64,000 nt of DNA from Oikopleura dioica (lineage: Eukaryota > Chordata > Appendicularia > Copelata > Oikopleuridae): contig OU015566.1 of assembly GCA_907165135.1 (NCBI GenBank), forward strand, positions 10,152,157-10,216,156, written 5' to 3'. Made by a program: the position numbers and the translations under genes. Numbering within the stretch: position 1 is the first letter of the stretch; the number at the start of each line of letters is the position of its first letter. The notes under the pieces were generated by a model. It made no database searches. It had not been told where the DNA came from and worked only from the letters and a program-made list of their open reading frames with translations. Positions 26,091 to 38,219 of the stretch are shown in pieces.

Positions 26091-28663
26091 CCCTCTGCTG
26101 CGTACTAAGAAAACTTTTAATTTGAACAGCAAAAATCTAAACTCTATCATTGCCTTCCAATGCCTCTTAATTCTCTACTTCCACATACTTCCTTAATCCT
26201 CGTTTTTAAACAAGCTGTACATATGTTTATTTTCTTCTTCGTTCTTTCAATGATTTCAAACCTAGTTTACTAAGAATCGCAATATCAAAAAGAAAACTTC
26301 GTTCCAACTTCTATCGCTCGAGTTCAACTTGTATCTTTTACTTTTGACCTATTGAAAAATCCGGACGCCCAAAACAAGAATCAATTTATACCATATCAAC
26401 GATCAAATAAAACTCTTATCAAAACGAGCTTATATTTCCAAAACGAAAGCTCATCAGGCCGACCACTCTGACGTTATTCCTTTTTCTAGTAGGAAATTCT
26501 ACAGTAGCACTAAACTTCAGAAAAGAGAAGGTCCTGGAGCAAGGTGTCTTTGTTGAGCGCCTCTCTTGGGATTGAATTTATTTCTTTCTTGGCACGTTTT
26601 TGATCCTAGTCGAGACTCTTTTCAAGACTTCAAGTGCTCTCCAAAGCCGTATTGTTAACAGGGCTCAGAATACTACGAATGCAGGCAAACTGGCAACAGT
26701 TTTTTAAACTAGAACTATCTTGATGATCCTATTAGATACAAATTGTCGAAATCCTTAATCAAAATCCAAGCTTATTAGTAATAAGTTATTACCTTTCAAA
26801 CAACAAAAAATACTGCAAGATGACTTCCGCACTGTACCTTGTATCCCTCAAACATGACCAATGGGTTGGAAAAGAACCCTGCAACAAAATATAATCCTGA
26901 CGATGCCGGTGATCATCCCCTTTTCACGCGAGAGTGATCCTTTCTCGCGGGAAATAAATATTCCCCGGGAACATCTGATCGTCACGGGCATCTGACGGTG
27001 CACCTGTCTATGTCTGGTGCAAGAAATATTTGTTTACGAGTGCTTCTTCTTTGTATAATTCGCAGGCGAGCTCACTAAAATCGTTTATTAGCAATTTTTG
27101 GCCTGGAAACAGGTGCATTTGTCATTTTGTGATTATCTGGGAACGGATTCATTATCCGCGGGGCTCAGCAATATTCATAACTGTCAGCTAATTCATCTTC
27201 AAAATTACCGCAGCCTTTAGATTTTTAGGGCGTTAATTTGGCAAGTTATTTTGGCTTCGACGCTTTTTAGGAAAGTTTAAAATGTCCAATTACTGTAGCA
27301 AGATTGAAACTAAAGGAGCAAGTTATTGTGTTGAAGTTCCACTTTAAAAACTTGCCTAATGCTAGTGCCAACAAAGCGCCAATACGTTTTTTTGTGTTGT
27401 TATTGTTTGATGAAGAATCAAGCACAATGGGGTGCCTGACATTGTCAAACTACAGTCAGATTTGCACCCAGGATTTGAGCGCACTTCCAAGGCATTTTCC
27501 GCATGGGTGCCCTTTGACCTGTATCGAGGGCGATTTTACGCGAGACTCGGATTTGATCTTGTTATTCCGAGATCTGGGTCGCGCGAGGGGCCGGGCTGAA
27601 CCTGTTAGCCGATCGATGGTGCCGCTGATGAAGGGCCTAAGCCTATTTGACTTCCGTTTGAAAAGCAAAGACGGTCGATATTCAACGGACATTCCGTATG
27701 GAGATCGAGAGATTTAAATATGCAATTATTTCGCCCCTTGTTTGAACCTCTTCAAAATTTGAAAAAGATCTTTCGTAGCTGATTTTTATGAGCGAAATCA
27801 AAATTTCGAATCCTATTGCATCCAAGAAATTGTCATAAAGTCGATAAAATCAGTTTTTGAGTACCAAGAAATAAGTTAAAAATTATCGATTCTGCCAGAC
27901 GCTGTCATTTAAATCTGTCGGTTGTGTTTTCACGGGGCAGAGTGCGAGACAATTGAACTCAAGAATTGGAGCTTGAATCACACAGCTCGAGTGTGTAGTG
28001 ATTTTGGAAAGCTGGAGAACAGAGACCCTTGAACTTGACTGAGCAACAACAAAAAAGCTAACGAGAGCCCAGCATGTTGTAGCAGCATTAGCAGTCGTCG
28101 TTTCGGAGCGCCCTCTGGCGCCCGTTTGTTGCATTTGACGGTTTACTACGTCGCCTGGTCTTCAAGGCAGCCTTTTCTTTGAATCTTCTGAAGTCGGTCT
28201 GTTCTAGTGGAAGTTTGATTGAGAGTAACAGACAGAGAAGAAGTGGCGCAACACTCGGCGCGCTAGGAGCAGCGGGCGCGTGGTTCAACGCGTTACACTT
28301 GGACGAAAAGGTTGAAGAGCGCGCGCGCACCACGCAAAAACTCACAACAGTGAGCGCTACTGCCACTGCTTGAGATAGAGATTCGACGCCCTGCGGCTGC
28401 GCACGGAGCCTTATTGCACAAAACAGCGGTGACCTCCCCTCAAGTCAAAATTCGAATATCGCAGTCACTCCGAGTCACTCTATCATTGCGTCTTACCAAA
28501 CCGAGTAGTGAATAGGCCCTGCCGAGCGATAAGGACCCCCACTAATCGAGAAAGAGAGAAGACAACCCAGTGACAAAAACCCTAGACAAGAGACACGAAG
28601 AATAGAGATTTTCCTGAACGAAGACGCCCAGTACATTTCTGACGAAGACAGACCGGCACGAAA
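26091..28663. other. Long intergenic region between DLG and the cadherin
   Basis: This 2.6-kb stretch is the longest non-coding interval outside the gap. It holds the 3'UTR of DLG (AATAAA-like sequence near 26405), a nested inverted repeat at 26902-26992, and the 5' flank/UTR of the cadherin. Open frames at 27304-27717 and 28179-28373 start at non-ATG or isolated codons and resemble nothing I know, so I do not call them. Confidence 0.5.
26902..26992. repeat. Nested inverted repeat (hairpin)
   Basis: An inner arm TTTTCACGCGAGA (26921-26933) pairs with TCTCGCGGGAAA just downstream. An outer arm GATGCCGGTGATCA (26902-26915) pairs imperfectly with TGATCGTCACGGGCATC (26976-26992). The fold could be a short foldback element or a structured RNA. 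No flanking target duplication was recognised. Confidence 0.6.
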
Positions 28664-31600
28664 ATGGGCTGGAAAAGTATAGCCTTATGGCTACATTTAG
28701 CGAACAGTTGGACCTTGACGACCGAGAAAATCAGCGAAAACGAACTCTACGACCAGTAAGTTGATGAATTGGGAGGGGATGAGTCGGTTAGATTTACGAT
28801 TAATCGGAAATGCGGTTTGATTCCTCGCGACATATAAAATGATAGTTACTTAGAATCCTGTTTCCGGGCCCGCCTTCCTTTCCGGGGAAATAGTTATAGA
28901 AAAACAGATGATCGATAAAATACGAATCGATCAGTGGTCCGTCAGCTTTCGGGGTAGGGCTCCTCACACCCGAGCATAGTTTTTGATGTGCGATTTTGTC
29001 ACCCCGACCCCCTGCCATGTGCGGATGGATTTGCGGCTTTCTGAAGGTGATTTGGGCGGCGTTTTGGTGACGATTCTGATTGAAAATTTTGACCGAGACA
29101 TTTTTCGGGGAGGAAACTCGAGCTTGATCGAGAAGTAGCTAGGTCAAGCGTGGCGAATTCAGTTCCAACCGGTTGCCCGCCCAGACCGAAGCAAGTTGAA
29201 GGCCAGTCATCCGGAACGACCTTCCAAGTGTTCGCTCTTTTCGTGATAGCGATCTTTAATCGCGCCCAATTATTTCAAAAAAGTATTAGCTACAGTGAAT
29301 TCCTTTGTTGAGAGCTTTAATAGGGCTATCATTAGTTCCATTATATACTCGATGTCATTAGTTATTTATTGAAAAATATGTGATGTCGGAAAACGAAACG
29401 CGTAGGAAAAAAAGTTTGCTTGAAATCCCGGACAGGAAATAAACAAAATCGACACTTCAAAGTACCCAAATATGTTGTTTACCGGGCGGCACTTCAACCC
29501 CAAAGTGGTTTGCCTTTCCTTTTTCCTAAATCATAGTTGCCGCGTTTTGCAATTCTAAATGCAATACAGCTTCATAACATCGCTTTTAGGGACTCTGGCG
29601 AATACATAAAAATCTTCTCGTCGAAAGGTGCTGATCAATACAAAATTTCTGGAGTCGATTCTGGACCGTTCTATGTCGAATCAAGGAGAGATGAAACTTT
29701 GTGCAGTGACAATGTCTGCGGAATCCTGTGGCTCAAACGAGGAATCAGGCTGGATAGAGAAGAGAAAGACTCGTATAAAGTAACATGTGAGTTAATTACG
29801 AGTTTATTGCTGTCTTTAGCGCTATAATTTGCTCCTGCAGGAGTAATTGCAAGACTTGATTTTTGCTTTTTCAAGTTTGAAAAAGGCAGGATTCTCGTCG
29901 CCTGTAAAATGATAAGCGTTTTTCTATTGCCCCTCACGCTTTTGATGAATAAAAATCAATCGTCAAGCAAGCGATAACGCTTCAATTTAGTGACGGCATT
30001 AGACAGAAACGGCAACCAGGTAGAAGAGGACACCCTTACTATCGAAGTTCTTGATGAAAACGACAACGCTCCAATCTTTACCGCTGCATCTTCCAAACTT
30101 CAATGCGATGAAAGCACTCGAACTGGCGGCAGCTGTGGAAAAGTCGAAGCAATCGATGCTGACGCTGGAAACGCTGGCGAAGTCGAATACAGACTTCTGC
30201 CCAACCAGGAGACATGGAAAAGACGAGGCGGCGATCTGGAGACCAAGAGCATGGGAATCTTCAACATCAACAGTGAAACTGGTGAGATCACGCTGAACAA
30301 TCCCGGCCCTTCTTATTGGGACGCTGAATCGTACGAATTCGTCGAGATCGAAGTAACTGCTCAGGAATGGCTCACAAATTGGCAACTTTGATCGATCGTT
30401 TGTGTTTTATATATCGTGACAAATTTAATGCAATCGGAGCGTGGCCATCGCCGCCCGTGGAACCCTTCATCCCCTTAATTTTGGATCTGAGATCGATGAC
30501 ACGATCTTATTTCCCAAGCTCTCTAAGCTGGGACAGTAGGCATATTTTTAAGGCCGAGCTTAGACAGCTGTCCATGTCTTGTAATCCCCTACGCGGCCTG
30601 TTGTCCATTCTCACCTATGATTTGAAACTTCAGTTTACTCATTACACTTAGTGAGCCAAATTAGGATGCACCTGGTAAATCAGCGCGAAATCCTCCAGTC
30701 ACCGAAAAGATCACCATCTACATCAAAGACGTCAACGATAACCCTCCTCGAATCGTTGACTATGAAAAGGTCATCAAAGTCGGCGAGCTGAAACCAGTCG
30801 GTTCGGCGATTGGAACCGAAAATTTCGGCGGCAAGTACTCTTTCCGAGCTACTGATGCGGTAAGATATACAAGCAGTCGAATTTCAGGCTAACATAGAAT
30901 TAAGGATGTCGACCCAGAAAACAACCGTGTTACCTTCCGGCTCAAGTCTGAATCTAGCCCCTTTGAGATTGTGAACAAAGATGATAACACAGCCTTTCTC
31001 CAAATCGCGAAACCCGGTCTCGACTTCGAAACCCAGAAGCGATGGACCATCGAGGTCGTCGCTGAGAACGAAGACGCTGCTGATCGGGGCAAAGATGCCA
31101 ACTTTGCTATCACGATTGATGTTTTGGATGAAAACGAGCCCCCAATTTGGGACGATACTAACATCATCTTCAAAGAAGGAGACACGAACGGAGCCAAATC
31201 GCTGCGAGACAACCCACGAGCGAAGGATTTAGACTTTGGTGGAAAATCTCCTGTTACTTATCGAATCACCAAGGACCCTCTTGGATTCTTCGATGTTGAT
31301 CGCAACTCTGGGACTCTTACATATGTCCACGTAAGTTCAAAACAAAAGGGTCAGTTATAATACTTTGCTTCAGGCTGCTCCACTAGATCGAGAATGTGAA
31401 TCGCCAGCTTGCAACTACAGGAATGGAACCTACGCTCTCGAGCTCGAAGCCTGCGATGATGAGAACCTCTGTGCCAAGAAAACCCACTACATCTTCATCG
31501 AAGACATCAACGACGAGGGACCACGAATCGAATACAACGAACCCGTCTGCAACATCCTCGATTCTGGCTCCTATGTCGTTATCAAGGGCTCCACCGACGT

Positions 31601-34172
31601 AAGTCTAACTACAGTATTAACGGAAACAAGATCGCACTACTTGAGTAGTTTCGATCGCGTCCAGTTTTATATTTCATCCAAGTTTGTTTTTTTATCTGGA
31701 AATCTGACTAGTAAATAGACCAATTTAAATCTTACAAAAACTCACATTCTGCTTTTAGCTGAAAGCTATCGACCGTGATGACTGCAAAAAGGACCACTGT
31801 GGTCCTTTCAATATCAAAATCGTTGGCCAGTATAGCAAGAAGTTCGACTTGTACAAAAAGGACGATGACACTTATCAACTTCGGTAGGACACGTTCAGTG
31901 GTTTTCTTATAATAAATGTGGTTTACAGATACATTCCGCAAAAGTCCCTCCCTGTGGGAGAAACGATGCACATCCAAGTAAGCGGCACCGACCACGAAGG
32001 AAACAAGCAAGACTCCGTCATCACTCTCAACGTCTGCAGGTGAGCCTTTATACAAATTGGGTTAGTCCCTACTGGACAGGGGTGGACTTTCATTTATTTT
32101 TTGTTCGGCCATGCATAAATTTCTCCCGCCAGGTCCGTGGTGGTGTCGGTGTAGTAAGGGGGAAAGATCACCGAAGCGTGACTCAACGGGCGGTAATCTG
32201 CGGTCTTATTCACCACCACATGATGAGGCTTGTTTCGGAAATAGCACCCTTCGAAATGCGATTTAGATAGTTTTTTCTACCAACAAATAATTGAATTTTG
32301 CTCTTTCCATTGATTTAATTTCCGATAGCGTGTTAATTTTGGCAAGTAGCAATGCTTTCTTTCTGAATATCGCCACCCCATCGCGCTCAATAATTCATTT
32401 TATCACTGAGACTCGCTGAAACTTGCCAATTAGGATTATAGCTTGAGGAAATCAGGCCTAGAAGCTTATCCGGATAGACGCTTGGCGAAAGCAACAGGGT
32501 GTAAAATCGGTGAAATTTGAGTCCGCCTAAATTTAGAAAGCTAATCTCATTGCCGTTGATTCCTTGACACATCTCTCCCTGCTGTTCTCAGGGGAGCTGA
32601 CTGAGCTGGATCGCACCGATATCGGAGCTAATCTTTAGATCTGTCAACCTGTCGGGGGCATATGGCCCTTCTTGTCGATAGAAACCAACGTCTCTCCAAA
32701 AAAAATTCCCCATTTTTTCCGTATCAATTTTTAACCAGCTCAATGTCGATAAATTCCATGGTTTATTATTACCAGTCACGGTTGAATATTTTCTGTAAGG
32801 ATTTTAATAACAATTAGAGTCACAAGCTCTGACAGGGCTGTTTTCAATTCGCCACAAAAGGGCAACCCGCTGTGTTAGACAAATGAATCCCTGACAGTGA
32901 TCCCATCGAGTTTATCTTGTCTTGGTGCGGAAAGGGGTTATAATAAATTAAAATATTTCACCCCAATTTCTTTCAACAAAGGCGGAATGCCTCCCTTTTA
33001 CCAAATCCGGATGAGAGCTCAAAGGCGTTTTCTCACGGGCGCATAATTTGGGTGGCTTTGAGGAATGTCTATAGCTTTTCCTCTAAAAATATGAACGTTC
33101 TAATAAACTATCGTAGTTGTCAAAAATCGAGTGACTCGCCAACCGTGGCTTGCCCTGTCGTTGCGACGTCGGGCTTTCCATGGTGGTGGTTCTTTGTTAT
33201 GGCCGCGCTTCTTATCATTTTGGGTAAAAACCAGTTTTGCTTTTTGCATTTTAGTTCCTTTACTAACCTCTCAATCGAGTGCTTGCTGTGATTCACTAAC
33301 TAACCCTAATCCTAGATGCAAATCTGCTTTCGACGAAGCTGATTGTGGCTTTGACGAGGCCATCGCTGCAGGAGGAGGGGTTGTCGGCCCCTTCTTGGCC
33401 ATTGTTATGGCAGTTATCGTCATTACCTGTGAGTGTGATTACTAAAATCTCTTAGCTTTTTACTAAACAAAGGCTTTGCATGATTTATTCTTTTACTTTG
33501 AAACCAGTTCTCCTTGTTCATTATAATTTTAGCAATCGTCGTTTTGCTCATCTTCATCAAAATGAGACGACAGCCTGAAAAGGCTGATGCTCTTATCGAT
33601 GACGTCGATGATGAACGTGCCAACATCATGGCTTACCACCACGAAGGTGGTGGAGAAGAGGACCAGGTAAAGATTAATTACTTTAACTTTCCTTTGTTTC
33701 GCGACTTTTCATGTCTAACATCAAAAATTAGACCGATTATGATCCTGAATCCCTCGTTCGCGCCAAGCACCAGAAGAACTCGTTAATGAAGACTCGTCCC
33801 GTCAAACCCAGCCTCCTCGGCCCTGGAATTCCTCCAGAAGACATTGGTCAATACATCAACGCGGTTAGTTGGCCCCTTGACCCGCATTTATTTGACACAT
33901 GTTTTAGGCAAAGGGTCAAGCAGATGAAGATCCAAGTTCACCTCCATATGACTCGCTGCTCACCTTTGACTACGAAGGAGGCAACTCCATCTGTGGCGAT
34001 TTATCCGAAATTGCTTCGAATGCTTCTGATTACGACGATGTAAGATAGAATCACCAAAACTGATTCAAACTTTATTACTTAGGACATGAACCTGGACAAC
34101 TGGAGCTCGCCGAAATTCCGCAAATTGGCAGATCTTTACGCCGGCCGTGAAAATGATGCCTACGATGGATGA
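28664..34172 (+). CDS. Classical cadherin with five EC repeats and catenin-binding tail
   Basis: Calcium-dependent adhesion receptor of adherens junctions. Exons: 28664-28755, 29590-29786, 29991-30364, 30665-30859, 30905-31330, 31374-31598, 31759-31883, 31929-32039, then one of two alternative exons (33117-33223 or 33316-33428), 33533-33666, 33732-33863, 33908-34039, 34083-34172; 779 or 781 residues. Starts with a signal peptide ([16 protein letters not shown]). Five EC repeats are marked by [44 protein letters not shown] and [13 protein letters not shown]5 has the usual cysteines. The tail carries the p120 region ([16 protein letters not shown]) and the beta-catenin site ([16 protein letters not shown], then [10 protein letters not shown]). 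There are no LamG or EGF domains outside the membrane, so the layout is that of vertebrate type I/II cadherins. The intron 30365-30664 is GA-AG; the intron before the alternative exons is 1.08 kb. Confidence 0.95.
30365..30664 (+). other. GA-AG intron in cadherin EC2
   Basis: Donor CTCAG|GAATGG and acceptor AAATTAG|GAT, phase 0, join EIEVTAQ to [12 protein letters not shown], the expected end of an EC repeat. The only GT donor in phase (GAA|GTAACT, 30353) would delete VTAQ from a conserved strand. Confidence 0.75.
33117..33223 (+). other. Cadherin alternative exon A (juxtamembrane and transmembrane)
   Basis: Starts in phase 2 and ends in phase 1. Encodes a C-rich juxtamembrane piece and the hydrophobic stretch [16 protein letters not shown], which continues into [13 protein letters not shown] of the next exon. 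It cannot be spliced to exon B in frame. Confidence 0.75.
33316..33428 (+). other. Cadherin alternative exon B (juxtamembrane and transmembrane)
   Basis: Same phases as exon A (starts 2, ends 1). Encodes [20 protein letters not shown], then [16 protein letters not shown] leading into [13 protein letters not shown]. Less bulky and more acidic outside the membrane than exon A. Confidence 0.75.
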
Positions 34173-34826
34173 ATACCCTATCCGCCCAAAAACCTAATTA
34201 AATGAATATAAAGCTGAACCGGTCGAATACCTGATTACCAGTGTGCCTTCAAAATCGTCAAAAACAACGACCGCAACAATCCAACAACCACAATGCGCCA
34301 GAAACAAACAAAAACGTTTCATTGTGATTGCATAATCTATTATATTGTGAATAGCCAGTCGTTACCTTTCATTGTTCAAAAAACTTCTACCCCACAATAT
34401 CGTACCCCCACTCGAACCAACCAAAAGCTCCTTCTGAATTCCGATCCACAAAATCTGCTTTCCTCATGCTCAGAAAACGAGCGAAATGAGGCCTTTCAAA
34501 TAACAAAATTCTGCTTTCCGTATTTTTTTCAATTACCAATAATACTTCTGCTATTTGGAGCATCATTTTGCATCCAAAATGGTGCCAAAATATTTTTTCC
34601 TTACTACGCTGAGTTCAAGCCACCTGATATTTTGTAAGCTTTACTTGCTTGAAGGTAGATTTTTAATTGAATATATTGACGAGCAAGTCGAGTTTTATTT
34701 TTAGAAATAATTCTCTGTACAAAGCATTAAAGTCCTTTATTTCTGCGAATTTCGCATAAACAGTCTTTCAAATAAATTGAATAAACAGCATAAAGAAAAC
34801 ATTGTCGTCGTATTTTATTCGTTTGC
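34173..34826. other. Convergent 3' spacer after the cadherin
   Basis: It holds the 3'UTR of the cadherin on the plus strand and the 3'UTR of the next minus-strand gene, with AATAAA on the minus strand near 34812-34817. No other coding signal is seen. Confidence 0.5.
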
Positions 34827-35727
34827 TTATCGCGCCATTCGTCGGCCAATAACTGCTCCAGCGAGAGCATTGTCGTTTCTAGCACCGATAGCTGCGCCCA
34901 GAAGAGCACCACGGTTAGATCTTTGAGCTTCGGCGGCTTCAAGCTCAGCTTGACTTGGCCCTGTTTGGACGATGACTTTGTTGGGTTAACGAAAATTCAC
35001 GAAGAAATATAATTTCAATTGCTTTTATTTTAACCCTTTTCTATGTCGCCAGCTTGCTGAGGAGGCGCAGGCTGTGGCGGAGGAACTTGTTGGTAAGTCT
35101 GCTGGTAACCTGGGTGTGGTGGGTAGCCAGGATAAGGTTGGGCAGGAGGTTGTTGATATCCAGGATGAGGAGGATAGCCTGGCTGAGCTGGTGGATAACC
35201 TGGGTAGCCAGGTTGCTGAGGAGGATAACCTGGTTGCTGAGGAGGATAGCCAGCATGCTGAGGTGGGTAGGGTGCTGGAGCAGCCTGTGGAGGAGTCTGT
35301 TGCTGAATAACTGGGGCACAGACAATCACGTTGGGCTCCGCAGGTGGAGCAGATGCAACTTCAGCTTCTTGAGCTTCAATTTGTGAGGCTTCGAGGGCCT
35401 TTCTAGTGTCCTCTTCGAATTGACGATCGGCTTCTTCCTGGGCCTTTCGCCGTTCTTCTTGCTCTTAGAATTTTATGGGTTGAAGTTTCAAAATAATAGA
35501 AAACCTTGAGCCTCCTTTTCCTCTTGTTCCTTTCTTGCTTGTTCCTCGGCCTCTTTCTGCGCTTGTTCTTCTGCTTCCTTCTGAGCCTGCTCTTCGGCTT
35601 CAGCTTTCTCCTGCTCTTCACAAGCAGCCTCGTCTTTCGCAGCTTTCTTTTTCTCTTTCTTGTCTTTTCGTTTATCAAAAACAGCCTTGGCGGCACCGCC
35701 GACAGCTAATGCACCGAGAAGACCCAT
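34827..35727 (-). CDS. Lys/Glu-rich and Pro/Gly/Tyr-rich protein with a small-residue C-terminus
   Basis: Not recognised. Three exons (35727-35505, 35463-35035, 34975-34827) give 266 residues; introns are GT-AG, 41 and 59 bp. The N-terminus is hydrophobic and Gly/Ala-rich (MGLLGALAVGGAAKAVFD), then comes a highly charged, probably helical region with repeated EEQAQKEA units, then a proline-rich segment of GYPPQQPGYPP and PPHPGYQQ repeats like those that bind membranes or WW/SH3 partners. The last exon is GALLGAAIGARNDNALAGAVIGRR, a Gly-zipper-like stretch echoing the N-terminus. Without the last splice the frame would stop two codons beyond the donor. The ATG is 6 bp after a T-rich AG. Cytosolic scaffold or membrane-associated protein is possible; function unknown. 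Confidence 0.8.
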
Positions 35728-36026
35728 TTTTCCTAAAGTGTATGTGTTAGATTTGAATGAAAGATCATGCGATGGGACGTGGTATTTATACAAAATTGTT
35801 AGCAAATTTGCATAGAATGATTACTGACTGTCACAAGAATGCATTAAAGGAATTAGTCATTATTTTTATGTCGTAGGACGAGTCTCGTTTGTTTTCTGAC
35901 ATTGAAAAATGCTCGACTCAGATTTGTGCCTTACTCAGAGATTTTCCGTTATGAAATATATATTTATTGTACTTAGTAGACATAGTGAAGTAGTTTTGCA
36001 GGTTAGGTTTGGATAAAATACGGTAT

Positions 36027-37830
36027 CTATCGGTAATCAGAGTCATCATCCTCATCTTCAGAATCTTCATCACTGTTTTGGTCGGAAAAGTCGTTTAGGT
36101 TATTTGACGGATATCCTTGGGAGATCTTCCACTGGTAAACTCGACATTGAGGCAAAATCTCATTTTTCAAAAGCTGAGGAAAGTTAATTTAGTCAGTAGA
36201 TAATGACGTTTTACCGATCCAAAAGTGCCATAAGGGCATGCCCCTCCAGCATCAGCCATGTATTTGGCGAACTTTGGCCAGTCGATATCATTTGGCCAGT
36301 ATTTTCTGTCATCTTTGCCACTGTAAGTGAACCGAGTCTTATCCGCTTGGTTGATACACTCTTTGATATTTTCTTTCTTGTCACAATAAGATCGGATTAT
36401 TTTTAATCTAAAGTCAGCATTAGATTTGTCTACTGCTAAGAAAGTGTTACCTTCGAGTATCGATTTCCATATTTTCTTTCCATAAAGTTTTTCAACTTGC
36501 TCGTCAAAAGAGCTGTTGAAATGGTGATACATTTCCATGTCGTAATTATTGAACTGGTAGAATCGTGCTTTCTGTTTTGTCGAAAATTGAACTTCGTCGT
36601 GTGTTTTTACTTTTTTGGCTGGACGTAGAGATCCATGAAGTCCATGCAGAGTAATTTTCGCATAACCAGAATACTCTCTGCGAATTTTTCCGTTATCATG
36701 ACGAAATCCATCGCCTTTGTAAACTGATCAAGGTCAGAGTTGAAGTTCGGCCCAGCATCGAGTCCCATTTCGAAGGTCTGAAAGTTTCGTGCTCGGAAGC
36801 TCCAGGGAAGTGAAGCGTTGTAGCATTCTATAAAAATGACATCATCATTGGTTCCTGAAACACGTGTAAGTCCCACCTGGTATACAATCCATGTACTTTT
36901 CGAAATGCTCGCCGGCTTTTCCTAGCATCGCGAGAAATGGCTGACCTTCACAGGCCAAGTTACAAGCATGATCAACCATTCCACTTTCTCTCTTGTACGA
37001 TCCGTAAAAGAAGTCGAATACAGATTTGTAATGACTAAGAGGCTCGCGAATCGAGGTCAGGAAAATTGTATCATCGTGCGTTACTGATCGAACTGCAGAC
37101 TCATCCCAGCGGAAATGGTTGAAAATGATGTCGTATTTGTCGGTCTGAAAGAATATTTAAGGTCAGACGATTAGCTAACCGGATAATGCTAATAGCAATT
37201 GAATCCTATTAGCATCAGAATATCTCATCGTTTCTAAAACTTTACCTGTGGTGGAGCAACAAACTCAGGCTTAAACTTTCCAGGATATCCTCCAACAAAG
37301 GATGCGAGAGGCTTTGATGCGGCATAAAGTTTATGCTTCTTCTTGAATCGATTGAGGATTTCAAAGATAGTTGAGCTCGCACATTTGTGCTTTTTGAGAA
37401 AGACAATATGACGATGTGGCCTGCATGTTCGCGCTGATTCTTCGTGGGTTATTCCGAGGTTGGAAAGAAGCTCTGGGATTGTATTGAAAAACGATGAAAA
37501 TGATTATGTCTGACCTTGAATAGAGCTAGCATCTAACAACAGGTCTTCAATAGACCGGCTGTACCAAGCTGGATAGCCTTCAGAATCAACTTCGCCTTCT
37601 ACAGCTACTGGAATCGGATCATTCAGAAAATACTTATTCTTTCCATTGTCTAGTCTAAGAATATCAGGGTCAAAGTTTGGATCATCTTCTACTGCTCTTT
37701 GAAGGTTCCCGATCAAAAGAAGCTAAATATTTTTGACTGGAAATTCTAGCGCAAGGTAACAAACCATAAAAAGCACCAAAAGCAGGACATAATTTAGAAC
37801 TGGCCGTTTCTCTACGTTTTCCATCAGCAT
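36027..37830 (-). CDS. Galactose-3-O-sulfotransferase-family enzyme (Golgi, type II membrane)
   Basis: Likely transfers sulfate from PAPS to C3 of galactose on glycolipids or glycans in the Golgi. Exons: 37830-37765, 37722-37515, 37472-37246, 37144-36877, 36854-36215, 36173-36027; about 518 residues. A type II anchor lies at residues 11-28 (LNYVLLLVLFMLLLIGNL). The PAPS 5'-phosphosulfate loop is HIVFLKKHKCASSTIFEILN; the 3'-phosphate region is FLTSIREPLSHYKSVFDFFY. Later stretches (FEMGLDAGPNF, DFVMITEKFAESILVMRKLL) match the Gal3ST family. The frame breaks at a T6 run (36611-36616, plus strand), where one more base restores QPKKVKTHDEVQFS. The C-terminus is an unusual Asp/Glu tail after GYPSNNLNDFS. 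Which galactose acceptor it uses cannot be told from sequence. Confidence 0.88.
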
Positions 37831-38219
37831 AAAAATGTTTTTCTGAACTTATTCCAGCTCTTGTAACGAGTGAGTCAATATGCGTATCGGGTTCTCATTT
37901 AGCGGTCTTTTGCAAAATCCACCGGTCGTTTAGTGTTTCCCCGCTGATCGCAACAGTGTGACGCTCCCCCTGGCTGTTTAGTGGGAAAGTGCGCAAGCAG
38001 AAGGATGAAAATTTTCCCTTCTGTGTCGTTTCAGATATCCGAGCGTATTAGATGTCCTTATATTAAGACTTAGGGCTCGTCTGTTTTTAATTTGGGTATT
38101 TTATTTACAGTTCGAAAAAATAGCTGTATAAAAATCTTCAGTAAATAAATCAGCACAGAAATTTAAGTTATTACATGATATATTATTGCCAATAAATTAT
38201 TGGGATGTGAAGCCCATTA
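37831..38219. other. Spacer between the sulfotransferase and the giant EGF gene
   Basis: It contains a possible spliced-leader acceptor (AG at 37843-37844 on the minus strand, 13 bp before the sulfotransferase ATG) and the 3'UTR of the giant gene, with A/T-rich AATAAA-like sequence near 38100. No coding signal is seen. Confidence 0.5.

Noticed and set aside
27304-27717. 137-codon frame in the DLG-cadherin spacer
   Set aside because: It begins at TTG, has no recognisable domain, no acceptor or poly(A) context, and its antisense is also open.
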